Source of the DNA: Euglena gracilis
Lineage: Eukaryota > Euglenida > Euglenophyceae > Euglenales
Direction: 5' to 3'
NCBI GenBank assembly: GCA_039621445.1
Contig: CP154954.1
Span: 37,681,703 to 37,745,702 of the forward strand
Length of the DNA: 64,000 nt
The position numbers were made by a program, and so were the translations under genes. The stretch's first letter is position 1; every line of letters starts with the position of its first letter. Positions 18,676 to 29,486 of this stretch are shown one piece after another. The notes under the pieces are model-generated. The model ran no database searches. It saw nothing but the letters and a program-made list of their open reading frames with translations, and was not told the DNA's origin.

Positions 18676-21165
18676 CTACTTCTGGGGGGCGGCCACTGTC
18701 CACCCACTCTCACGGTCCACGCACATGGCCAGGTAATCATACACCTGGACCTCCTCACTCAGAACTCTTTGCCCTGGTTGGTGTTCCTCAGGTCCCCCCC
18801 TCCTTGCCGGCTGTTCATTCCCGAATTCATCCACGAAAAGATGGGCACGTGGGGAACCTCGCGTCTCCCGCGTTTCCAACCCAGGTACCCCAGGTCCCTC
18901 CCCTCCCATGACGATGGGACCTGAATCTCCCGAGGGGGCGTCCACAGGCCCCTCCTCCCCTGTGGGGTCAGGGCCAGGGCCCCCTGGCACTGAATCCTCA
19001 GCCCCCTCCCCCTCTGTGGGGCTGGGGCCAGGTCTGTGCTGTGCTGCTGTGTCTCTCCCACTGCGTGTTGTTACCGCCACGTGGAGTTCCTCCCGCCCGT
19101 GCGGTGTCCCGCATTCTCGCTCTTCCCTCCGTTCCTCTTCGATCATGGCCCTCATTGCCTCAACATCCTCCTCGCTCCCGTGGAGGCTGATGTCGGCAAG
19201 TGCCTTGGAGGTAGGATACGCCCATCTGCTGAGGGCATCCGCCACCACGTTTTCCTTTCCCGGAATGTAGACCACGTGAAGGTCAAACCGGGAGAACATT
19301 TCATACCAGCGTCCCCGCCTTCCCGCAGGTCCGCTGGGCGTGTCCAGGGTTTCCTTGGCCCAGGCCTCCAGGGACTTGTGGTCCGTGGGGACCAACACCG
19401 GCTGCAGGCCGATGTAGGAGGCCCATTTTTGGAGTGCCAGGATGATGGCGTAAGTCTCCTTCTCCCGCGGAGACCAGCTTTTCACCTGCCCAGCTGTGAG
19501 ATTTCGGGAGCAGAACGCCACAGGCACTGTTTTCCGTGTTGTGGCCTCCACAGCTGTGGGCATCCCCTCTGTTGGCTCCAAAAACTGTTCAAGTGCTGCC
19601 CCCACCGCCTTGTCGCTCGCATCAACCCGGAGAATAAATGGCTGGTCCGGGTTGATGGTGTGGAGCTCCAATCCCCAGAGGAGCTCCTGATTCAGGGCGG
19701 TGAAGGCCTCCCGTTCCACTTGGCCGAATTTCACAGGTTTTTTGCTGCCTTTTTTCCCTTCCACACGTCCCACCTTGAGGAGTTCCATCAGGAGGGCTGC
19801 ATACAGCGTATACTCCTTCACGTAGCTGGAGTAGTAGTTGGTGAAGCCCAGAAAGCCCCTGAGGGCTGTGATCGTGCGGGGCTCCTCCCACTTCTCCAGC
19901 GCCATGAGTTTGCCCGGTTCTGGCCTCCGTTTTCCTCCCCCCAGGATGTGGCCACAGAATTCCACTTCTCTTACGAAGAAGCGGCACTTGTTTTTGTCCA
20001 CGACTAGGCGGTGTTCCCGCAGTGCCCCTAACACTCGCCTGATGTCCTGGTCGTGTGCCTCCATGGTAGCTTCCTCCGTGCCACACCACTCTGTCCCCAC
20101 GATGATGTCGTCAACGTGTGGGTTGGCGACATCAGCCACTTCCCTCAGCGAGTAGTCGATCACCCGCTGGAAAATGGCCAATCCATTTTTCAGGCCCATC
20201 ACGACCACACACCACTGCTTGGACCCTCGGGGGGTGCTGCAGCAGGTGTATGGGCGTGAGTCTTCGTGCAGGGGCACCTGATGGAAGGCATCCTTGAGAT
20301 CAAGGACGGAGAACAGGTACCTCCGTCCCTGGTTCACCAGGATGTCTTCAATCCTGGGGAGGAGGTAAGCATCCGTCACTGTGGCCTCGTTTAATGCCCG
20401 GAAATCCACAACCCCACGCCACTTCCCCTGTTTCTTGGCCACCACGAATGTGGGGCTGCTCCAGGCACTTGGCACCCCCTCTCCCACCTTCTTGCCCCGA
20501 ACCCTCTCATCCACTAGGTCACACAAGGCCCTGTGCCTCTCCCCCGTCAGGTGGATGGGCCTCTGTTTCTTTGCCACAGATCCCGGTTTTAATTCTATTT
20601 TCCCTTCCCCCAGGGGCCCCCGAACGATTCTTTCCCCCCAAATCCTGTCTCGGAGAACCTCCCCCTCGAATTCCCTCCGGAGGGCTGCCCGGAGCTCCTC
20701 AGCCTGCTGGCTGGTCACCTGCTCCCCTTCGGGAACAAGGATGACCCCTTGGGCTGCCCGTGCTTCGACCTCCCGGGCTGCCCGCAGGAGTTCCCTGGCC
20801 ACTGTCTCCTGGGTCGCCTCGTCCTCGTGCAGGGGGTTTTCCTCCCACTCAGGCTCCTCGGTATCCTCCCCCAGGGCTGCCTCCGGCAAAGCAAGCCGCA
20901 GTGCTCTGACTTTTTCCACCATTTTCAGGTATTTCACTCGCTTTTGTGCCTTTTTGGTGGCTGCTGGCTGAACTTGCTCACCCTCCGCATCATGTCCCCG
21001 AAGGAGGACCACCTGCTCTCCCCTCAATGCCAAGGCTCGGAGATGTGGAAACACCCCGAGCTGGTTTTCCTCCAGCCACAGAAAGCCGATGATGGCCTCC
21101 ACGTGGATATCTGCCTCGTAGAAGGAGGCTGAGGCCGTCCACAGGGCCCCTTCCCCCTGACCCAA
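18676..21165 (-). CDS. pol: E3 reverse transcriptase-RNase H polyprotein segment
   Basis: An uninterrupted 829-codon frame. The first 60 residues finish the protease (ADIHVEAIIGF). RT follows with WSSPTFVVAKKQGKWR, FSVLDLKDAFHQV, and HVDD at 20,107-20,118 in place of the usual YVDD (Tyr to His before the catalytic Asp pair). RNase H has ILRVDASDKAVGAAL, SPREKETYAI, PTDHKSLEAW and NVVADALSRW. It ends with a linker and the start of the integrase core (YLAMCVDRESGW). This is the longest enzyme-like frame in the window. The Tyr change may weaken it. Confidence 0.92.
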   Translation of the reverse strand: MGQGEGALWTASASFYEADIHVEAIIGFLWLEENQLGVFPHLRALALRGEQVVLLRGHDAEGEQVQPAATKKAQKRVKYLKMVEKVRALRLALPEAALGEDTEEPEWEENPLHEDEATQETVARELLRAAREVEARAAQGVILVPEGEQVTSQQAEELRAALRREFEGEVLRDRIWGERIVRGPLGEGKIELKPGSVAKKQRPIHLTGERHRALCDLVDERVRGKKVGEGVPSAWSSPTFVVAKKQGKWRGVVDFRALNEATVTDAYLLPRIEDILVNQGRRYLFSVLDLKDAFHQVPLHEDSRPYTCCSTPRGSKQWCVVVMGLKNGLAIFQRVIDYSLREVADVANPHVDDIIVGTEWCGTEEATMEAHDQDIRRVLGALREHRLVVDKNKCRFFVREVEFCGHILGGGKRRPEPGKLMALEKWEEPRTITALRGFLGFTNYYSSYVKEYTLYAALLMELLKVGRVEGKKGSKKPVKFGQVEREAFTALNQELLWGLELHTINPDQPFILRVDASDKAVGAALEQFLEPTEGMPTAVEATTRKTVPVAFCSRNLTAGQVKSWSPREKETYAIILALQKWASYIGLQPVLVPTDHKSLEAWAKETLDTPSGPAGRRGRWYEMFSRFDLHVVYIPGKENVVADALSRWAYPTSKALADISLHGSEEDVEAMRAMIEEERREERECGTPHGREELHVAVTTRSGRDTAAQHRPGPSPTEGEGAEDSVPGGPGPDPTGEEGPVDAPSGDSGPIVMGGEGPGVPGLETRETRGSPRAHLFVDEFGNEQPARRGGPEEHQPGQRVLSEEVQVYDYLAMCVDRESGWTVAAPQK

Positions 21166-22142
21166 GCCCTCCTCCCGCCGGAGGACCAGGCCCGGGTTGC
21201 CTCACGTTCCCCCCCTTCCATCTTGGCTCCACTACCCGTCACCAGGGACAGGGGCTTGGGGGCAGGCAGGAGGTATGTGCTGGGTAGCATGCCTCTTCGG
21301 ACCAGGTTCACCTCTGCCCCTGTGTCAATGAGGGCGTTGATGAAGTGGGTCTGTCCGTCTGGCCCCCTGGCCTGCACCCGCATCAGCAGCTGCCGTTCAC
21401 TGGCACCCTGCCCCACCTCACGGAGCAAGACCGAGGGCACCCCTCGCTCTGTCTGGGGGTCCCGCTCTGGCTCCGGAGACCCGGCAGCGTGGGCCTCCGG
21501 TGCCGGTGCTGTGGCCAGGTCACGGATGAGCGCCTCTAGGATACGATATTTCAGGTGCCTGGGCAGGTTTTGGTGTTTGCTGCTGAGCCGAATTTTGTGC
21601 CGTCCCTTTCGTCCCCCCTCCGGTACTGGGCTTTCCAGGTTGGTGCAGGTCCGGTCGTCACACACCCGTGGCCGGAGACCCAGGACATGGGGGCTGCCCC
21701 ATATCCTGGTGGGCTTCTGGTAGCCCCAGCCAGCGTACTGGCAGTAATCCACGTCCACGTGTGGGATCCCTGCCATGTACCTGCGGGTCCGCAGGTAACC
21801 GTACCCGGGGTTTTTCAGCCACCACCGCCGTGGGCGGAGGTATCTGGTGATGGCCAGGGCCCGCTGCACCAGCCGATCAGCCAATTTTAAATCTCGTTCC
21901 CTGGTGGTCAGCGCCAGGCTGAATTCGGTGCAGGGGACCCCGCACACCACCACCTCAAAATACCCAGGCTGGAACTGTTTTTTAAAATTCCATTTCAGCA
22001 CGTCAACACAAGTGTCTGGCCGCCACCTGGGGTCCACGTCCACCGACGTGACCTGGTAACCCAGGCTGCGGTAGACGTCCCCTACTGAACCTGTCCCGCA
22101 GAACAGGTCCAGCATCCGCCTGGGCTGGTCCGCTCTCCCCAC
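21024..22142 (-). CDS. E3 C5-cytosine methyltransferase-like domain fused to aspartic protease
   Basis: Residues 11-200 look like a DNA (cytosine-5) methyltransferase. There is an AdoMet-binding motif (LDLFCGTGSVGDVYRSLGY), an acidic strand end (VTSVDVDP), a Pro-Cys motif GVPCTEFS (Cys codon 21,930-21,932, candidate catalytic residue), WLKNPGYGYL, and a C-terminal YCQYAGWGYQKPTRIW. Residues about 265-310 are a retropepsin core with DTG at 21,318-21,326. The frame is open upstream of 22,142 (which is GTG) to about 22,200. The protease runs into the RT frame after a one-base shift near 21,200. Cytosine methyltransferases in LTR elements have been reported in dinoflagellates and a charophyte alga. 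Target specificity cannot be read here. Confidence 0.8.
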   Translation of the reverse strand: MGRADQPRRMLDLFCGTGSVGDVYRSLGYQVTSVDVDPRWRPDTCVDVLKWNFKKQFQPGYFEVVVCGVPCTEFSLALTTRERDLKLADRLVQRALAITRYLRPRRWWLKNPGYGYLRTRRYMAGIPHVDVDYCQYAGWGYQKPTRIWGSPHVLGLRPRVCDDRTCTNLESPVPEGGRKGRHKIRLSSKHQNLPRHLKYRILEALIRDLATAPAPEAHAAGSPEPERDPQTERGVPSVLLREVGQGASERQLLMRVQARGPDGQTHFINALIDTGAEVNLVRRGMLPSTYLLPAPKPLSLVTGSGAKMEGGEREATRAWSSGGRRAWVRGKGPCGRPQPPSTRQISTWRPSSAFCGWRKTSSGCFHISEPWH

Positions 22143-22204
22143 CTGCCCCAGGTGTGTCAGCTTGACCTCCCCTGTGGCCCCCCCGGTCCCTGGGGGTGGC
22201 CCTG

Positions 22205-23820
22205 AAAAATGTGTCCCGAACCTGGTTTTTTTTCTCCCGTATTACGGGTGACCAACAGGGTTTGCGGCCGGATTTCCGGTACCAGGATTCACCTTCACCA
22301 GAAACTTCGCGATTCCGACAAGAATCCGGAAAGGATACGCTTGGTGCTCGAGCGTACCCAGGCCCAAAACCACGGAATCATTGGGCTCCTCAGAAAGACT
22401 TCAAGGGCACCATCACAATCGCGAACAAGGTGAAACCACAATGGGACGGTGATCCAAGCACATGAACACAGTTTTTCCGGGACTGGGAGTACTACTTGGC
22501 ATTAAAAGGGCCAACCCAGGACACAAACCCGGAGGTGATCAAGATGGAATTCATCGATTGCCTCCCTAGGGATGAGAAGGACCGCACACGACAACTTGTT
22601 ATTCGCTACCGCGTTTTCCTTGATGACCTGGTGGAGCAATACGCCTCTACCAGTTCAAGTTTGGTCGCTAGGATTACCCTAGAAACCAAGTGGCGGCAAT
22701 GCGCCCCACCCGATCGCAAGTGGAAGTCCATTGCACTTTGGTATGTCAAATGGTTAGGACTTGCCGCAGAAGTGGATGAACTCGGTGAAAAGCAAAGGCG
22801 CGAACAGTTTGATGCTGTTCTCATGCATTTCACGCCTAGCCTCATCAAGGATATCCTAGGTGAGGAGTTGGCGAGTCATCCAATGACTCTTGACCAAGGC
22901 TGGAACTTCCTTTCCAAGCAATTGAAGCTATCACAGCTTCTTGGTCAGATTCAATCCGCTTATAACGCACACCCAACCGCTGGATTACCGGCTGGTTCGG
23001 TGAACGCATTGCAAAATCACCGGTTTCACCCACTTCACCTACCACGGGATCGAAAACACAACATCCGCGTTCTTCGGACGAAGCCACCGATAAAGTGTGC
23101 CTTTTGTGCAACAAAGCGGGACATATGTCCTGGGAATGTCCTAATCCTGAAGCACGTAAGCGTATTCAGAGTCCGCGAGGCTCGACCCCATCACGGGGTT
23201 CGGGTTCCTCTGCTTTTTCACGCCAATCGGGCAATTGACGGTCATCGGGTCCCCGTTCCGGTGGTATTAGCCCCCGGATCCTGTTCCGCGATGAGCGGAA
23301 ACACGGTACCCCTCGGGGTAGGTCACCCGGCGCCCCGGCCAAGAAGCGTGATTCTTATCGCGAGACATCGCGATCGCGTTCGCGAAGCGGATCAACTTCT
23401 TCGCGATCGTCATCGGAAAAAACCCGATGCTCCGGTCATAGTCGACGGGATACCCGCTCACCACGACGGTTTGACGGGAAATGCGGAAACCGATCCCCCC
23501 GTTACCCAGAGTCGCGACACAAATCTCGGTGTGGATCGAGTCATAACCACTCATCCAAATGTCCGCGTTCTCCTTCTCCTGGCCCTGGCCAACATCATCG
23601 CGGTATGAATCGCGGTGACAAGGGTCACTCCTCCAACCGCCATAAAGTCGGTTTCAAGATATCTTCTTTGGAGGATGACACCCCGGCTTCGGGCAGGGAG
23701 GGGGATGAGACCACGGATACCGATTTCGACGAGGCCTGCATGGCGGTGCCCACGTTGAAATCCGTGTATACCTCTAAAAGGCCCATATCCGGCTATTCGG
23801 CCGGTTCGGACCTGGAGTAG
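22205..23820 (+). pseudogene. gag: E4 gag (capsid and nucleocapsid)
   Basis: Pieces at 22,205-22,465, 22,496-23,608 and 23,605-23,820 carry KVKPQWDGDP, EFIDCLPRDEKDRTRQLV, LSQLLGQIQSAYNAHPT and, in a shifted frame near 23,095-23,140, a CCHC knuckle (CxLCNKAGHMSWEC). A TGA stands where Trp is expected at about 22,463. Arg/Ser-rich sequence follows the knuckle. Ends with EDDTPASGREGDE, shared with E2 and E8. Clearly inactive. Confidence 0.85.
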
Positions 23821-24056
23821 GGGAGCCCGAGGTCCGAGGGCACGGACCTGTGGGCTGATGAACAGATGGAGGTAGGACCTGATCATCCCTACCCCCCCCT
23901 GCCCATTTGCCTTCCTGGTCGGTACCCGAAAATTTTCGGGTCCCCCACCCCCACTCCAACTTTCCGCTCGGAATGTTGTCCAAAGTAGGAAAGGGTTCAT
24001 GGGAAAGCTGGCAATAAAACGTATTTTCGGCAGACCGTTCACTTTGCCTACCCCCC

Positions 24057-25277
24057 ATGGAAGTTTTATTCCAAGCGGAAAAACAAAATTTTTTGTCAAA
24101 AGTCAAAATTCTCATGGACACTGGTTGTCACATTGCACTACTTTTTCGGTTCGGGTTGATACCAACGCCCCTCTTGGTGCAAGCCAGGAAGCCGATCAAA
24201 ATTACGACGGCTGACAACACTTCCATGCGCGCTGGTGAAATGATATGCTTTTTGGATATTGTCCTACCCCTCATCCCCAAGCACCACTCAAACCCCCCCC
24301 AACCGCAAAATTTTCCGGATACCTGGGGATATGCTTCGGGAGTCCATGGTTCTGGCGTAATTTTGGGATACCCCTTTTTTACGTCAGCACCGGCTGGTAG
24401 TGGATTGCCACTCCCACGGTTTGCGAACGTCACCAATCTCTTCATTGCCCCCCAAACCTTCATTACCTGTGGCGTCAACCCCGACGACCACCAGTTTTTC
24501 CACACCGTTTCAAAATTTTTTACCCCGTTACCAACCACACCAACCAACGTTTTCCATACCGGGTGTACCGAGAAAGTTCACCCCCTGCCCATTGACACAC
24601 CAACTTCCGTTCCCCATGGGGCAGGGCAAGCGAGTAGCGGTACCCCTCTCGTTCCACTGGGTTACAAGACGAAAGCCCAAAGGCCTGAAGTTATAACGGT
24701 GTCGAGTAGTCGCCCAGCTGCACTAATACCCCGTTTTCCACCAGATGTACCGCTTTCAGACACATCTGCACACCCCCAAACAGCTACAAAAGCGCATCCC
24801 AACTTTTACACACACCCTCACCAGACCAACATGCGCGACCAGGACCATTACTCCGATACTTCCTTCCAATGCGTGCACTGTTGGAGAATTTCCGCCGAGC
24901 CAGATTTGGATTGTGGATGTTTAGTCCAAACACCAACACTAATCCCGATTTCGGTCACCCATACACTTGGTTGCGGATCGCAATGCGCGACTGTACATCA
25001 AGTGCTCCAACAACGAGGTATTGCCTTGTTGTTTGGGACCGCAAAATCCGTGTCACACACCTCCCCCACCTCCATCTGGCACGATATGGACTGGGTATGC
25101 ACCCATCCAACCCATCAACCCTTGGGAATGCCAATCAGGAGTGTGGATGACACACCCCTGACCTATGTTTGCGGATCCCTGAATTGCGTTACTGCTCTTC
25201 AACCCGCGAACCAGGTCGACACCTACGGGATGCGTGTATGGAACGCATTTAAGTTTGGTCAATACCGTATTTTGTAG
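24057..25277 (+). pseudogene. pol: E4 protease region
   Basis: A 406-codon frame. The retropepsin active site DTG is at 24,117-24,125 (KILMDTGCHIALLFR), followed by IKITTADNTSM. The rest is a Pro/Thr/His-rich extension with several Cys/His pairs (CVHCWRISAEPDLDCGC). The extension is shared with E8 (54.2-54.96 kb) and is larger than in ordinary Ty3 proteases. Confidence 0.8.
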
Positions 25278-25301
25278 GAATGGTTCTCCAAAATCGCGGC
25301 T

Positions 25302-25970
25302 TTGGCTGGTTCCTTCGATTTGTCGTCGGAAATGGATGCGTTTTCATCAAAAGCACATGCGCGCTTGTTGCAATATTGGTCGCGACACTCAAACGCGTTT
25401 CTAAAATTTTGGGGTGATACAGTGCTCTGGATGCTCCCTCCCCCAAAACTTATCCTGGATGTGGTGGAGAAAATCCTCCGCGATGAAGCGCGAGGAGCTC
25501 TCCTCATTCCCGTCAATCCGAATGCGGATTGGTTTCACCAATTATCCTATGTGTGTTTTCGTTGGTTGGATTTACTCGCTGATGTACCACTATTTGAGGA
25601 TTTTTGTGGTTTATTATTACCACCCGTTGAAGAAATCATTTTTCACGTTTGTTTCTTTGACGCATTCGGTATATCCGATCTGCGTGTGTCAAGATACCTT
25701 GGTACGGATGGGGATGCCACACCCTCAACACACATTCCTGCTGGCATTGACAACGCGACCAACACCCCAAGTCTGCTGACTATTGTTCGCGAATTACTCG
25801 CTAATTCCATGGTGTACTGGATAACCCAGTTTACGCCTGCGACGTCGACCCCGCGATTCGCGGTCCGTTCGGTGTTTGCAAAATTGAGCTCAAGGATGGC
25901 GCTAAACCCATGTACCGGAAATTCTTCCGTTGTTCGGGTGAACGCGACAAGCTCTCAACGAGATGATTGA
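25302..25970 (+). pseudogene. pol: E4 pre-RT linker domain
   Basis: A 222-codon frame between protease and RT (HARLLQYWSRHSNAFL, FCGLLLPPVEEIIFHV, then ITQFTPATSTPRFAV). E8 has the same segment at 53.5-54.2 kb, including PPxxEIIFxVCFFxAFG. The last residues lead into the RT N-terminus after a frame change. No separate function is known. Confidence 0.65.
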
Positions 25971-26617
25971 GACGCTCATCCAGCGGAAGTGGATTATCCC
26001 TTCCGAGAGGAATGGACATCACAAGCCTTTGTGGTGCCCAAACCTGCTGACCAGTCTGGTCAGAAGAAGTGCAGACTAGTGCTGGATTACCGGTACCTGA
26101 ACTCCCAAATGAAAAATGACCCCTTCTCGTTACCGCTGATCGAGGATTTGATCACAAGACAATCGGATAACTGGTCGTGGTCAATCTTTGATCTGGATGA
26201 CGGTTTCCACCAGATGCATTTGCATCCGGATTCGCAACCGTATACGGCTTTCGTGACATCCAAGGGTGTGTACCAATGGACGGTACTCCCCATGGGTGTT
26301 AAGAATGGCCCAGCACGATCCAGTGGGTTTTGCGCGATTTACCGTTTGCTCTGGTGTACATCGATGATGTACTGGTGGGAACCCAACCACCATCCGCGAA
26401 AAATGGCAAGGATATCCTCGAACTGCATTATCGCGATGTGCGGGCGGTATTGTCCGCGTTCAAAAAGCATTTGCTCTTTGAGAAGGGATCCAAAATGCAA
26501 CTGTTTCGCAAAATTATTAAGTTTTGCGGGAATATGCTGAGCAACTGGCAGCGTAAAGTGCACCCAGTAAGATGGAGGCCATTAAGAAATGGACTCCTGA
26601 GGTCATTAAGACCTTAA
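25971..26617 (+). pseudogene. pol: E4 reverse transcriptase
   Basis: Starts WTSQAFVVPKPADQSGQKK, CRLVLDYRYLNSQ, then IFDLDDGFHQMHLHPDS and TVLPMGVKNGPA. A deletion of about 14 bp near 26,312 relative to E8 shifts the frame. The YIDD catalytic box follows at 26,357-26,368 (LVYIDDVLVG), then KGSKMQLF and KFCGNML. The deletion between motifs makes it inactive. Confidence 0.9.
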
Positions 26618-26635
26618 CGCATTTAAAGGGATATT

Positions 26636-27688
26636 TTGGGATTAGCCCAATATTACGCGATTTACTTGAAAGATTTTGCGAAAATCGCGGTACCCCTAAC
26701 CCGAAAGCTTAAAATTTGGACACCCGATAACGCAAAAGTCATTTGGTATGACGAAATGCGCGAGGCCTTGAATAAAATCAAGGACTTGCTCCTCGGGAAC
26801 GTGGTTCTCGATATCGCGGGTTCATACAAACCGTATTTCCTGGAAGTCGACAGCAGCGATTACGCTGTTGGCGGGGTTCTTAGTCAGCATAATGCGTCGA
26901 ATGAACTCCGACCTGTGGCTTTCTTCAGCAGGAAGCTACAGGGCGACAACGGGAAAGGACAGGTTAAATGGAGCATTCGCGAAACGGAGACATATGCCAT
27001 TGTGCTTATTCTCCAGAAATTCCGCAGCTGGATAGCCAGCAGCTTGGTCCAGATACTCGTGTTGACGGATCATGAGAGCCTTCAACACTGGTATACCGAG
27101 GACCTAAACAACGCCATGTCATCAGTGGGCAGAAGATTTAAAATTTGGACACCCGATAACGCAAAAGTCATTTGGTATGACGAAATGCGCGAGGCCTTGA
27201 ATAAAATCAAGGACTTGCTCCTCGGGAACGTGGTTCTCGATATCGCGGGTTCATACAAACCGTATTTCCTGGAAGTCGACAGCAGCGATTACGCTGTTGG
27301 CGGGGTTCTTAGTCAGCATAATGCGTCGAATGAACTCCGACCTGTGGCTTTCTTCAGCAGGAAGCTACAGGGCGACAACGGGAAAGGACAGGTTAAATGG
27401 AGCATTCGCGAAACGGAGACATATGCCATTGTGCTTATTCTCCAGAAATTCCGCAGCTGGATAGCCAGCAGCTTGGTCCAGATACTCGAGTTGACAGATC
27501 ATGAGAGCCTTCAACACTGGTATACCGAGGACCTAAACAACGCCATGTCATCAGTGGGCAGAAGACGCCGATGGCATGAGTTCTTGAGCCAGTTTATCCT
27601 GGTGGTTATCTATACCCCAGGTCACACACAAAAAGTGGCGGATCCTCTCAGCCGAGCCCCCCTGGTAGTATCCTGGGAACCCGGATGA
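26636..27688 (+). pseudogene. pol: E4 RNase H with internal tandem duplication
   Basis: A 350-codon frame. It starts in the RT connection (LAQYYAIYLKDFAKIAV), then RNase H motifs (YFLEVDSSDYAVGGVLS, SIRETETYAIVLIL, LTDHESLQHW) appear twice in direct repeat. It closes with HTQKVADPLSRAPL. The duplication (period 429 bp) keeps the frame, giving a doubled RNase H that is unlikely to fold normally. Confidence 0.9.
26711..27568 (+). repeat. 429-bp in-frame tandem duplication
   Basis: AAAATTTGGACACCC begins at 26,711 and again at 27,140. The copies are nearly identical: CTCGTG near 27,056 versus CTCGAG near 27,485, and one further base nearby. Near-identity shows the duplication is recent compared with the decay of E4, or is an assembly artefact. 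Confidence 0.9.
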
Positions 27689-28969
27689 GGGTGACGCGAC
27701 TTTTCATGGCAGCCATGAGGCTGACCGGTTCGCACGTCGATCCGACGCTGCGGACAACATGCTCGATTCACTACCCGTTTCCTGGGTATATCGCAGCATC
27801 GCCATTTCACCATTGCGTGGAAGGCGCCGGCGTGGACGCACTGCCGGACCCCGTCGCATTACGCGTACGGAAACTCCTACCCCCCTATTTTTCCGCGAAT
27901 GGGATTATTCGCGTGACCCTATATAGTACCATTGTGAATAGACTTCGTAATGGTGAATCCATAGAGAATTACTCTCTATCACCATTGCACCTTATTTTCC
28001 GGAATGATTCTGGTTATAAATATTGTATGCCCCAAGACCTGGTTGATGATGTGATTTTGAGCTGTCACAACCATGGCCACCCTGGGGCCCCCAAACTTCT
28101 TTCTCTAGTGGGTCGCAAATATTGCACAACCCTGAGTGAAAAAAGATTTATATTCGCGCTGTTTGCAAATTTTGCAACGGTGCCAAATCTGTCAGGCTGT
28201 GAAACCGCGCAGAGGTACCCCCCTGGTAGGATGGACTTTTAACTCGTACCACCACACATTTTTACGTCCCTCTGCAATGATTTTCTCGAACTTGAAACTT
28301 GCAAAGGATCAGTCGACAAAATTTCCGATTACTTTTTTGTTGTCGTCTGTCGGTTGAGTGGGTACATAGTAGCCATTCCATGCCGGAAAGCGGGGTTGAC
28401 AGCCCAAACTTTGGCATCCATATTCCTGGAGATGTGTCTGCTTAATGGGTTTACCGAACGAAATCCGTAGTGATCAAGATCACTTGATCTCTTCGCGGTT
28501 TTTCACAACTTTGTGCGATTTACTCGGCACTAAGCAGCATTTTTCAACTATATACCGCCAGAAAGGCAATGGTAGAGCCGAGGCAGCCGTGAAATCTGTT
28601 GTCAATATGCTTCGCCTTTCACTGGCTGACTCGGGTAAGAATTGGTTATCCGTTCTTCATTGGTGTTTATTTTACGTCAATACCTTGCCAGGGTTGGTAT
28701 TACCACACTCGCCATACAAAATTGTTTTTGGACGGGATCCTCCGGCCATAGGGGATATCCCCTCGGAAGTACCCGCCCGAAGTAGCGTCAGCTGTGAAAC
28801 GTGGTTTGCAGAAGTGGAATCACTCCGACCTGAAGTCCAATCACGTACCACAGAAATTCATTCCAACAAAAGGAAATCGTTTTTACAAACTTCAACACAC
28901 CTGTGCATAGTTCGGGTGACCGCGTGTGGGTACGGAGTAACCGCACCCGCATGCAACCTTCCAAGCTAG
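27689..28969 (+). pseudogene. pol: E4 integrase (zinc-binding and catalytic core)
   Basis: The HHCC zinc-binding domain is seen as HNHGHPGAPKLLSLVGRKYC, then, after a frame change near 28,140, CLQILQRCQICQAVK. The core has IRSDQDHLISSRFF (second Asp) and RQKGNGRAEAAVKS (Glu), then LPGLVLPHSPYK and FGRDPPAIGD. Several frame changes and a stop at 28,357 break it up. Confidence 0.88.
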
Positions 28970-29360
28970 ATCCTCTTTGGGTCGGACCATGCGAAATTTT
29001 GGAGAGGTTAGGTAGTAGCGGGCGATATAAAGTTGCCTTGCAGTTGCCTTGCCCAACAGGATTGAGGACATCCATATGGACAAGTTCCCACCGTACCTAA
29101 GCACCCCGGACGGAAACGCAATCCCCTGCCTATATTTCAAGCCCCGTTCCAGAGTACCTGAAACGGACGACTTTGTGGTCGATAAGATAATAGACCACAA
29201 GGTCGACAGGAATGTGCCCTACGGAAACGTTCGTTGGAAATGGTATGGGCCAGAGGAGGACACTTGGGAGCCAGCATCCAGTTTTGTTGGCTATACCCAT
29301 CAGGATTGGAAGCTGTGGAACAAGCGCAGTAACGTAAACATAAACATAAACACTTTCTGA
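28903..29360 (+). pseudogene. pol: E4 integrase C-terminus and chromodomain
   Basis: SSGDRVWVRSNRTRMQ and LGSSGRYKVA, then the chromodomain DDFVVDKIIDHK, VRWKWYGPEEDTWEP and a stop after NININTF. Here the integrase-chromodomain join reads SRVPETDD, a GTA codon where E1 and E8 have TAA. A 9-bp duplication (CAGTTGCCTTG region, 29,036-29,052) disturbs the frame. Confidence 0.88.
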
Positions 29361-29432
29361 AACGATTTCGTTTTGGAGAATGCGTGCGTTTTATGTGAAT
29401 GTTTCGTGTTTATGCCCCCCTGCACTTCCTCC

Positions 29433-29452
29433 TTTCTCTATCTTTGTCGCAG
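29433..29452 (+). promoter_or_regulatory. Splice-acceptor-like site upstream of ORF3 (E4)
   Basis: TTTCTCTATCTTTGTCGCAG precedes ORF3 at the position matching the sites in E1 (784) and E8 (50,485). Confidence 0.5.
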
Positions 29453-29486
29453 AGTTTTTTGATTAGGATAGAAGCCTTCTTTTTCA

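Larger units (their letters stand above)
17014..22200 (-). mobile_element. E3: Ty3/gypsy element carrying a cytosine-methyltransferase-like domain
   Basis: The domain order on the minus strand is methyltransferase, aspartic protease, RT, RNase H, integrase, chromodomain, Pro-rich tail. Codon use is far more GC-rich than in family A, so it is an unrelated lineage. The 5' end is cut at about 22,200, where plus-strand E4 gag begins; no gag or 5' LTR remains. Damage is modest: one frame change in protease, two in-frame TAGs, and an apparent loss of the integrase zinc-binding region. Confidence 0.8.

Noticed and set aside
19036-20007. 323-codon plus-strand frame opposite E3 RT-RNase H
   Set aside because: The minus strand carries the RT and RNase H motifs; the plus frame has none.
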